From: BOG-1363 sp043775355
GTDB lineage: Bacteria; Planctomycetota; UBA11346
Assembly: GCA_043775355.1 (NCBI GenBank)
Contig: JAYVSL010000274.1
Span: 1 to 5,499, forward strand
DNA length: 5,499 nt
Reading direction: 5' to 3'
The notes below the pieces were generated by a model. It had not been told where the DNA came from and made no database searches. It saw nothing but the letters and a program-made list of their open reading frames with translations. The position numbers and the translations under genes are program-made. Positions 1 through 5,499 of the stretch are shown in pieces; position 1 is the first letter of the stretch, and each line of letters opens with the position of its first letter.

Positions 1-84
1 GCCGACGTCCTCGTCGGCCAGGGGCAATCTCCATTGCTTTCATCTTCACCGACTCGATTGCCCCTGGCCGACGAGGACGTCGGC
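1..84. repeat. Perfect 29-bp inverted repeat (BIME-like pair)
   Basis: Bases 1-29 are the exact reverse complement of 56-84, with a 26-base spacer. Each arm has two parts: a ten-base core (attgcccctg, or its complement) and a self-complementary hairpin, gccgacg-tcct-cgtcggc in the left arm and gccgacg-agga-cgtcggc in the right. The pair can form one long cruciform or two small hairpins. The left end coincides with the window edge, so the repeat may extend further. It lies just beyond the operon terminator. The architecture resembles inverted pairs of REP elements, but no known REP family is assigned. Confidence 0.85.
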
Positions 85-94
85 GCTCCCAGGG

Positions 95-125
95 AAGAAA
101 ACTTCACCTGGGCGGGCCGCCCAGG
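95..125 (-). terminator. Probable intrinsic terminator of the operon
   Basis: A perfect inverted repeat with 9-base arms (107-115 and 117-125, CCTGGGCGG against CCGCCCAGG) begins 7 nt after the TAA of the last gene. As RNA it would fold with a slightly shorter stem and a small loop. On the minus strand it is followed after five bases by TTTTCTT (101 to 95). Position and orientation fit the end of the minus-strand operon. The T-tract is short and slightly displaced, so efficiency is uncertain. Confidence 0.55.
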
Positions 126-132
126 GCACGGT

Positions 133-1305
133 TTACCAAAGTTTGGGCGGGGTTTTTAAACGTTGGACCCAGCGGATGGTGCCGCCTTGGTTCATGGTGT
201 GAGATTGGGAACCGAGGTCGGCTTCTTGACGGTCGGTTTTTGCTCTGGCGGTATGGGATCGATTCATTGGGTACAGCGCGAACTGACCTGAAGCACCCAT
301 GGACTGGCTAAAATTATTTGGAAATGGATCAGGCCTAGCAGGCCCAACTTCTGGCAAAATATTATGATTCAGAGGAGCTGCGATCGCGGGACTCCATTCG
401 ATGCGATACCACATGCGTCGTTCTTGCGCGAGAAGATTTTCAAAAAAACTCGGGTCATTGTTAAATTCTGCCGCGTAGCGAGCCGAACTTCCGCTGGCAA
501 CGAGATCAGCATCAGCAGCCAATACTTCTTTATAATCGCGAAAACCTTGAGTTCCACCCGCGCCAACCGTGACAACAAACGTGGTGACGTCATCACGGTA
601 TACGCGAAACCATGAAGTGTTCTTCGATTGTGCTCTAAGTGGCAGCAAGTCATTGGGGTTAATCGTCAAGTAACCACTTTGCGTTAACACCGAACTCGGC
701 GGCAATGGCAATCCTTGGGGATCGGGATTTCTCAGATACGGCATTCCTGCAGGTGCCGTGGCGAGGTCGTTATAAACGGCAGTCAATTTCAGCGCGAAAG
801 GTGGACGAACCAAACGATACATCGGGCAACGAGCAACACTGTCGATAGCCGGCCATTTTCGCCGCGTGCTGGGCAAAGGCGAGGGGAGACCGGTGGGAAC
901 GATCAAGGCAGCGTTCCATAATGGAATGCTCGTCAATTCAGCCGTGCTCGGTATCGGACTGGGTGGCGGTGCGCTGCCATTATATCGCGTATTCGGACCG
1001 GTGCTGCCATCCCGCACGTCGACCCAACCGAAAGCTTCGATGTGATTGGGGCTATTTGGCGGGTTTGCCGAATCAACGAGCGGATAGAGCGGATCAAGCG
1101 GGCTGAGCGGTTCATAGCCAATGCGCGAAGCTTCACACACATAACTGCACGCAGCGATGAGCATAATTCGAGCTTGGACATCGGCCTCTAAGGCATTGGT
1201 TTCTTCTAACGAAGAACGAGAGCGCAAAATAAAAGCCAAGGTCAAGCTGGCCAGCAAGGCGCAGATACCTGCGACAATAATCAAGATCGTTCCGCTGCGT
1301 CTCAT
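133..1305 (-). CDS. GspK/PilX-like minor pseudopilin lacking Glu+5
   Basis: The 390-residue product is last in the operon. The N-terminus is a very short basic leader (MRRSG) followed by a hydrophobic helix at residues 6-27. If processed after Gly5, position +5 is Ile instead of Glu. GspK and many PilX-type minor pilins also lack this Glu, which fits a protein at the tip of a pseudopilus. The helix continues as a Glu/Gln-rich amphipathic segment (about 31-62) containing QARIMLIAAC, similar in character to the region after the membrane helix in GspK. Proline-rich stretches follow (about 66-86, 112-145 and 193-204), then a mixed domain to the C-terminus. Cysteines are at 15, 53, 57 and 160. The start ATG overlaps the preceding stop as ATGA, which suggests translational coupling; the upstream ribosome site is weak (GGACGGTGA). 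GspK is about 320 residues, so the length is near normal. Processing and partners are inferred. Confidence 0.84.
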   Translation of the reverse strand: MRRSGTILIIVAGICALLASLTLAFILRSRSSLEETNALEADVQARIMLIAACSYVCEASRIGYEPLSPLDPLYPLVDSANPPNSPNHIEAFGWVDVRDGSTGPNTRYNGSAPPPSPIPSTAELTSIPLWNAALIVPTGLPSPLPSTRRKWPAIDSVARCPMYRLVRPPFALKLTAVYNDLATAPAGMPYLRNPDPQGLPLPPSSVLTQSGYLTINPNDLLPLRAQSKNTSWFRVYRDDVTTFVVTVGAGGTQGFRDYKEVLAADADLVASGSSARYAAEFNNDPSFFENLLAQERRMWYRIEWSPAIAAPLNHNILPEVGPARPDPFPNNFSQSMGASGQFALYPMNRSHTARAKTDRQEADLGSQSHTMNQGGTIRWVQRLKTPPKLW

Positions 1306-2852
1306 AGGTCACCGTCCAAAGTTTTGTCATTCGTCGATTCGTTCGGGCCGTACCACTTTGCCCAGCCGGCAGCCGTCGTCGCACCCATCGGCTGTGATTT
1401 ACGCTGTTGGCGAGCACCACGCAAAGACGTACCAAAAGTGGTGAAGTTCAGCTCTGCCGATGCGCCGGTAATAGGACTGGTCCAACGAAGCGAGCATAAA
1501 TTAACAAAACGAGCTTCTCTCACGTAGCGCTTCATACTCACCGTCGCTTTAGGCCATTGGGCCGGGCCACCGCCAGGAATAACTTGAGTGGTCATTTCGG
1601 TGACGTTAAGAAAACGCTGAAACTGATTCGCTCCGGCCAGATCGTATTGATTATCGGTAATATTGCCTTGGTCGTAGTCCATGGCAGATACGGCGGCCAT
1701 TTCTGGTGAATGGCCGACCGCGTACTTGAATTGATGCATCAGTGGATTTTTCGCGCTATTTATTTTATAGATCACCGCATTGCTGAGAGTGATCGGCGTT
1801 GTTACTCCGTAATCCGGGCTCACCATGGCAAACGCTCCCCCCTGGGTTAATTGGGCTAAATCTCCCAGACCACCTGAACGAACGAAGATAGGACTGCCGC
1901 GATAAAATGAAGTCGCGCACCACTGACTTGCTTGAGTAAATCGAGAGCGTGAGACAACCATGGTCAACAATGTGCCATTTTCATCAGTCAGCAGTGGATT
2001 ACTCAGCTCATATTCATAAGCCTGCCAATCGTAAGCCAGGACTCCGTTGACGCTTCCGCTGCCTGTAGTCCTTGGGGTCGTGTAAACGCCATACACATGG
2101 TTTGCCGGCATGTAGTCGACAAAGGCGTAAAAACCAAGCGCTTGGTGCATTCCCATCGTTTGTCCCATAAGCCAATTGTGCGGAGGCATTACGCCGACAA
2201 TCGAGTTTGGCGTCGTTCCGGTTATCGTCGGGGGTGTCGTCGAAGATAGCGTATTAACCCGTGTCTGAACTGTAACCAAGTTCTGAACGTTGGTGAAAAC
2301 CGAGTAATATCCCCCTGGCTTGGCCCCATAGTTTGCGTTATCAGAGAGATCGCCATGAAACCAGGTGCGCGATTCATTCATCAACCAACGATCTTGCGGA
2401 TTCCAACCCTTAATGGACTCGCGAGCGGATTCGGTCGTAATAGGGGTAGGACCGGGGCTAGGTGGTGGATTTGGAGACAGCGGAAAGACATCAATCATAT
2501 CAGAAAAAGGCAGCCCACTGGTGTAGGAATTGCTCGCCGCGTCTGCTGCGCGTCGCTCAGGTGTATTTAACCCTGCGGTGGAGGAATTATTCCGCAGTCC
2601 TTGTTGGCCTAGATCTTCTGGATTATCGGTGTCGGTCCAGAAATCGACCCGATCATGCGCTTGTTCAATACCACTGCGCATGATGGCATTTTCCAACGCC
2701 AAACGATTGACCAGCGTGACGCTGGTGGAAGCCACGCGAAAACCGGCAATAGCGGTATAAACGATTAATGAACCGAGCGCGACGGAGATCATCATTTCAA
2801 TGAGAGTAAAGCCGTTGCGCATAGTCATACTGATTGGCAATGATGGATTCAT
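1302..2852 (-). CDS. Prepilin-like protein with GspJ-type N-terminus
   Basis: The 516-residue product is second in the operon. Its leader (MNPSLPIS, then MTMRNG) ends at Gly14. The mature part starts FTLIEMMISVALGS, with Glu at +5 (E19) and a membrane helix to about residue 37. This is a canonical type III prepilin signal, and FTLIEMMIS is common in GspJ and PilW minor pilins. The amphipathic continuation runs to about residue 70, followed by a proline-rich linker at 124-137 and then a Thr/Ser/Gly-rich domain probably dominated by beta structure, with two cysteines (312 and 453). GspJ is usually near 200 residues, so this domain is enlarged. An in-frame ATG at 2891 would give 13 more residues but lies inside the upstream gene; ATG 2852 has GAGGA just upstream and leaves a normal-length leader. 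The gene starts 7 nt after the upstream stop and overlaps the next start by 4 nt. Partner and function are inferred from gene order. Confidence 0.87.
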   Translation of the reverse strand: MNPSLPISMTMRNGFTLIEMMISVALGSLIVYTAIAGFRVASTSVTLVNRLALENAIMRSGIEQAHDRVDFWTDTDNPEDLGQQGLRNNSSTAGLNTPERRAADAASNSYTSGLPFSDMIDVFPLSPNPPPSPGPTPITTESARESIKGWNPQDRWLMNESRTWFHGDLSDNANYGAKPGGYYSVFTNVQNLVTVQTRVNTLSSTTPPTITGTTPNSIVGVMPPHNWLMGQTMGMHQALGFYAFVDYMPANHVYGVYTTPRTTGSGSVNGVLAYDWQAYEYELSNPLLTDENGTLLTMVVSRSRFTQASQWCATSFYRGSPIFVRSGGLGDLAQLTQGGAFAMVSPDYGVTTPITLSNAVIYKINSAKNPLMHQFKYAVGHSPEMAAVSAMDYDQGNITDNQYDLAGANQFQRFLNVTEMTTQVIPGGGPAQWPKATVSMKRYVREARFVNLCSLRWTSPITGASAELNFTTFGTSLRGARQQRKSQPMGATTAAGWAKWYGPNESTNDKTLDGDL

Positions 2853-2856
2853 AGGG

Positions 2857-2861
2857 TCCTC
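2857..2861 (-). promoter_or_regulatory. Ribosome binding site overlapping a stop codon
   Basis: GAGGA on the minus strand precedes ATG 2852 with a 4-nt spacer (CCCT). Its first two bases are the last two of the TGA stop of the upstream gene (2860-2862). A ribosome terminating there would sit on the next initiation site, so the two genes are probably translationally coupled. It also decides the start of the second gene against the upstream in-frame ATG at 2891. Confidence 0.6.
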
Positions 2862-5196
2862 AGCGTAGCCGTAAGGTAAGACGCGGGTCATAAAAATTAT
2901 AACGAGCTAACAGCGTCGCTCGTAAGCGCGTAGATTGTTGCACGACTCCACGATCAAGCGTTCGATTGCCATTGCGATCCGCGCCAAAGTTGGAGTAGAG
3001 AACTTTTCCACTCTGAAGATACGAAACGCGCTCTAAACTTTCCCCGGCATTAATATTAACACCCACTCTAACACCATCAAAGTCATCTATCTGACCATTA
3101 ATATTACGCCCGTTATTTTGGCCATTCCAATCACCTGCGCCGGCGACATTCCGAATTGGCCAATTGAACCCTGTTGGATATGCAGAAACATCTCTATTGA
3201 AGGCACGGTCCATTTCCGGGTTTAAAAAACTATTTATAAACTGGCTTCTCGAATACCAATAATCTAAACGTCTTGAGTCGGTACTATTGAATGATGAAAT
3301 TGCAGGAACGTTGATCGGGGCACCGAACGGAATTCGGCTCGCCTCTAAGATGCTCGGAGCCGTTTCAGCATCGACATATGACAGCCAGTCGACGGACCAG
3401 AAGACTAATTCACGGCAGCGCTCTGCTGGTTCGAATTGTTTGGTCAGCGTGAAATTTTTAGGGTCCCCCCAAGTGGCAGATGGAATTGCTGTGTTGGGGA
3501 AGCTCGCACTTCTGCCTATATTAGCGATAGGGCGGGCAGGTATTGGACGCCATTGGCGTCCCGTTACTCCTGTAGCAGCGCCTGATATTTGACCAAAGTT
3601 AGGGTTGATTGAGGTGCTAATCAGATCGTATTCCAACAGCGGGTTATCAGTAAACAGCGCCCGCTGACTTGGACGCGGCGCGCCCCAGTCGTAGGGTTGA
3701 CTAGCCGCGTAAATCATCGCCATGCGCATGGATAATTCGTGATAATAGATCACCTTATTTTGGTCTAAAGTAATCTGCGTTGTCAACGTTGTTGGAATTG
3801 TAAGTCTGTCCTTGCTCGCAAACGGAAAATCCACGGATGGGATAAGTAGTCCACTAGCAGCACTGGTCTCCGGATAACCGGTAAGACAGCTAGCCGCATG
3901 CGCTAGAAACCGCAGCGCTTGAACATACTTCCACTTATTTTTTTCTGGGACTGAACGAAAAATATCTGCTTGATCCTTAGCGCGAGAAACGGCAATTGCC
4001 GAACTTGAAAGACTTACGGTGGGATCGTAATAGGATGGATCAATGACTGCATTTCCATAACCTGGCCTTTTACAGTACCACAACGCGGCTTGTAAATACC
4101 GTTTGGCACCAGCCAAAGTTTTATAATATTGTGGGTTTGGCGGCATAAATTCTGTTTTATCGGAAAGTCCAATGGTCCCATTATATGCATGAAGAGGCGT
4201 TGCCAGATACGGGCGATACCCATTGGTGAAAACCAACCGAATGTCACGATCCAGCGAACCCGTAGGGATTTCGTCGGATGAGAGTGAATTGAATTGAGGT
4301 ATGCCATTAACCGTCGAAAAGGTACCGTTTATGCCATCAGTGCCCTCCCACAAAGCAAAGGCATAGTCTCTCCAATCCGGACCGAAATAACTTTCGCCGT
4401 CACCATAATTACTCGGATCATTCGTTTCCATGAATGAAACGTCTGTTGAGTCGGGTGGATTTGATGGCTGCTCAGCATCTCTAAAATAAATCTGCTTTCT
4501 CAGGATTTCGTGACCTAATCCAAAATTTTTGGTAACGTGATTTGCGTACCCCCCTACCATTCCATATGACGGCGGAGACGGATACGCATTGTAATAAGGC
4601 CACGCTTTTTGCGGCAAAATGCTGACCGCATTGTTTTGCGCACTGCCCAGCACGGCAAAGACGACGCGTTGGGTTAATGGATCTTTGGGGCTGTTACGAA
4701 AGCCCTCGGCGCTTTCTTGGAATCCCGACGTTCCCGTTGCTTTCGAATAGTATAAGTGGCCACCTTGCTGGATAACTTTTTGAATCTCATCGTTTTCACT
4801 TTCAAGACGTCGAACAATGTCCATCGGAACTGACATGACACCGTTGCGCGAACTCAACATGCGCGCTTCCAAATCCGGCACCAACGGGCGATGAGCCACG
4901 GAAACTTCCCAGGCAAACGGCGCCTCCACATCTATCCCAGGATTGTCCTTCGGCAGCGTTGCGAATGAGTCTAAAATCTCTTCTGCTTTCACGGCGGCAA
5001 AGATGCGCATACGCGCCATCTGCTCAGCCTTAATCCCAATCGGAAACAACGTCATCACGCTGATCACTCCAAAGGCGACCAACACCAGCGAAATGCTCAC
5101 CTCAAAAAGCGTAAACCCGCGCCGAATTTGACCTTTATGAAACACTCGAAACGCGAGCGCATCGTCGGCAGGATAATCGCATTGTTTTTTTAGCAT
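2860..5196 (-). CDS. Very large prepilin-like protein with PilV/GspI-type N-terminus
   Basis: The 778-residue product is first in the operon. Residues 1-27 form a basic prepilin leader (KGQIRRG) ending at Gly27. The mature protein would begin FTLFEV, with Glu at +5 (E32) and a hydrophobic helix at about 28-55. This pattern is recognised by prepilin peptidase and resembles PilV/GspI minor pilins. The helix continues amphipathically to about residue 80 (MARMRIFAAVKAEEIL). The remaining ~700 residues are unusual, since GspI proteins are normally near 120 residues. They include an Asp/Gly/Asn-rich stretch (about 250-300), a helical stretch (about 355-500) and, near the C-terminus, two Asp/Asn-rich loops (689-707 and 740-748) that resemble calcium-binding loops. 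Cysteines 375, 437 and 594 lie outside the leader. I recognise no catalytic motif. The ATG at 5196 is chosen because AAAAAGG sits 8 nt upstream and an in-frame TAG lies 46-48 nt upstream with no other ATG between. The prepilin-like class is well supported; GspI-like function is inference. Confidence 0.88.
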   Translation of the reverse strand: MLKKQCDYPADDALAFRVFHKGQIRRGFTLFEVSISLVLVAFGVISVMTLFPIGIKAEQMARMRIFAAVKAEEILDSFATLPKDNPGIDVEAPFAWEVSVAHRPLVPDLEARMLSSRNGVMSVPMDIVRRLESENDEIQKVIQQGGHLYYSKATGTSGFQESAEGFRNSPKDPLTQRVVFAVLGSAQNNAVSILPQKAWPYYNAYPSPPSYGMVGGYANHVTKNFGLGHEILRKQIYFRDAEQPSNPPDSTDVSFMETNDPSNYGDGESYFGPDWRDYAFALWEGTDGINGTFSTVNGIPQFNSLSSDEIPTGSLDRDIRLVFTNGYRPYLATPLHAYNGTIGLSDKTEFMPPNPQYYKTLAGAKRYLQAALWYCKRPGYGNAVIDPSYYDPTVSLSSSAIAVSRAKDQADIFRSVPEKNKWKYVQALRFLAHAASCLTGYPETSAASGLLIPSVDFPFASKDRLTIPTTLTTQITLDQNKVIYYHELSMRMAMIYAASQPYDWGAPRPSQRALFTDNPLLEYDLISTSINPNFGQISGAATGVTGRQWRPIPARPIANIGRSASFPNTAIPSATWGDPKNFTLTKQFEPAERCRELVFWSVDWLSYVDAETAPSILEASRIPFGAPINVPAISSFNSTDSRRLDYWYSRSQFINSFLNPEMDRAFNRDVSAYPTGFNWPIRNVAGAGDWNGQNNGRNINGQIDDFDGVRVGVNINAGESLERVSYLQSGKVLYSNFGADRNGNRTLDRGVVQQSTRLRATLLARYNFYDPRLTLRLR

Positions 5197-5204
5197 AAAA
5201 AGTG

Positions 5205-5211
5205 CCTTTTT
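5205..5211 (-). promoter_or_regulatory. Ribosome binding site of the 778-residue gene
   Basis: AAAAAGG on the minus strand lies 8 nt before the ATG at 5196. It is the only purine-rich match near that start and decides between it and an internal GTG (codon 18), which has no such sequence upstream. Confidence 0.6.
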
Positions 5212-5323
5212 ACTTGGCTCGACATGACTCTGAAAGTGTGTGTCTATCTTGCTCTAGAATAGACTGACCTTACCTCAAAATCTGGACAACTTTTTACAAC
5301 GGTGTTTATGTGTATCACCGAAC

Positions 5324-5350
5324 CGACCAAATGGCCTCATCATTTGGTCG
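5324..5350. repeat. 10-bp stem-loop upstream of the operon
   Basis: Bases cgaccaaatg (5324-5333) and catttggtcg (5341-5350) are perfect reverse complements around a 7-base loop. A run of eight T (5375-5382) lies 24 bases after the stem on the plus strand, too far for a standard intrinsic terminator. No plus-strand gene precedes it in this window. It could be an operator-like site, a transcript stem or part of a dispersed repeat. Confidence 0.55.
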
Positions 5351-5395
5351 CCTGCTGGAGAGTCGGAGTTGGCGTTTTTTTTCTCTTTCTCCTGA

Positions 5396-5416
5396 GATCG
5401 CCGAGTTGCACTCGGC
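5396..5416 (+). repeat. GATC-flanked 7-bp hairpin related to the repeat family
   Basis: The hairpin gccgagt-tgc-actcggc (5400-5416) has a perfect 7-bp stem and 3-nt loop. It shares the outer GCCG...CGGC pairs with the hairpins at 1-18, 67-84 and 5478-5494. Like the unit at 5478-5498 read on the minus strand, it is preceded directly by GATC. It lacks the attgcccctg core, so membership in the same family is tentative. Confidence 0.45.
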
Positions 5417-5440
5417 TGGATGTTGGAGAGCTGAGTGCAA
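5406..5440. repeat. 12-bp stem-loop with one G-U pair
   Basis: Bases ttgcactcggct (5406-5417) pair with agctgagtgcaa (5429-5440). Eleven pairs are Watson-Crick and one is G-U when read as plus-strand RNA; the loop is 11 nt. It shares its 5' arm with the 5400-5416 hairpin, so the two folds exclude each other. No T-run follows closely, which argues against a simple terminator. Confidence 0.55.
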
Positions 5441-5467
5441 TTTGACGATTTTGGGGTGTGGGGATGA

Positions 5468-5494
5468 ATTGCCCCTGGCCGGCTGGCAGCCGGC
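5468..5494 (+). repeat. Third copy of the attgcccctg-hairpin repeat
   Basis: The ten bases attgcccctg at 5468-5477 are identical to 57-66. They are followed by a 7-bp hairpin, gccggct-ggc-agccggc (5478-5494), in the same place as the gccgacg hairpin of the left-hand unit. Two of the seven stem pairs differ from that copy and both remain paired, so the fold is kept while the sequence changes. The loop is 3 nt rather than 4. Confidence 0.75.
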
Positions 5495-5499
5495 GATCC

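Larger units (their letters stand above)
5197..5499. other. Intergenic region upstream of the operon
   Basis: These 303 bases contain the start side of the operon and no gene I can support. The first 120 bases upstream of ATG 5196 are AT-rich and should contain the operon promoter, but no hexamer pair with correct spacing stands out. The remaining bases hold two stem-loops, a run of eight T and two hairpins resembling the repeat at the left edge. A 45-codon plus-strand frame (5308-5445) crosses these stems and is not accepted as a gene. Confidence 0.6.

Noticed and set aside
1..84. Terminal inverted repeats of an insertion sequence
   Set aside because: The arms face each other across only 26 bases with no transposase between them, and the distant copy at 5468-5494 is in direct orientation to the nearest arm but diverged. 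No transposase motif appears anywhere in the window.
1..84. CRISPR array or direct repeats
   Set aside because: The repeated units are inverted, not direct, and there is only one pair with no spacer series.
364..1527. Several plus-strand and alternate minus-strand open frames of 60-100 codons overlapping the last two genes
   Set aside because: They lie entirely within or across the prepilin-like genes in other frames, have no ribosome sites or recognisable domains, and read as low-complexity shadows rich in Arg and Cys.
2853..2891. Upstream in-frame ATG at 2891 as the start of the 516-residue gene
   Set aside because: It would overlap the preceding gene by 32 nt and lengthen the prepilin leader to 27 residues, whereas ATG 2852 has a Shine-Dalgarno sequence and a normal 14-residue leader.
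5240..5290. Sigma-70-like promoter upstream of the operon using TATTCT on the minus strand as a -10 box
   Set aside because: No acceptable -35 hexamer lies 16-18 bases upstream; the nearest candidates (TTGTCC, TTGAGG) have the wrong spacing, and promoter consensus in this group is poorly defined.
5324..5382. Intrinsic terminator on the plus strand formed by the 10-bp stem and the eight-T run
   Set aside because: The T-run starts 24 bases after the stem, too far for a standard terminator, and no plus-strand gene precedes it in the window.

Overview
The window carries one compact three-gene operon, read entirely on the minus strand from about 5200 down to 133, with non-coding DNA rich in hairpins and inverted repeats on both sides. 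All three products begin with a short basic leader, a Gly cleavage site and a hydrophobic helix. This is the N-terminal signature of type IV prepilins and type II secretion pseudopilins. In transcription order they are: a 778-residue protein with a PilV/GspI-type start (2860-5196), a 516-residue protein with a GspJ-type start (1302-2852), and a 390-residue protein with a GspK/PilX-type start that lacks the Glu at mature position 5 (133-1305).

The order and N-terminal classes match the gspI-gspJ-gspK block of type II secretion operons, whose products form the tip complex of the pseudopilus. Here the proteins are larger than usual, the first one extremely so. The junctions are tight. The second gene starts 7 nt after the first stop, with its Shine-Dalgarno sequence overlapping that stop, and the second and third genes share an ATGA overlap. 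The three proteins are therefore probably made together, perhaps as a hetero-complex in the inner membrane and periplasm. No major pilin, prepilin peptidase, ATPase or secretin is in the window, so the export or assembly machine must lie elsewhere. The large C-terminal parts match no enzyme I recognise.

Downstream of the operon, 107-125 is a GC-rich hairpin followed on the minus strand by a T-rich stretch, a plausible terminator. Next, at 1-84, is a perfect 29-bp inverted repeat in which each arm contains a smaller hairpin of its own. A related unit lies at the other end of the window (5468-5494): it shares the ten bases attgcccctg, followed by a 7-bp hairpin whose stem differs at two pairs, both compensated. 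A fourth hairpin of the same shape is at 5400-5416. The operon is thus bracketed by what looks like a dispersed, REP/BIME-like palindromic repeat family. The upstream 300 bases also hold two further stem-loops and a run of eight T, with no convincing gene.

The organism is probably a bacterium of the Planctomycetes-Verrucomicrobia group. This inference rests on oversized prepilin-like proteins in cassettes, roughly balanced base composition and abundant palindromic intergenic repeats. It is not based on any marker gene and is uncertain.
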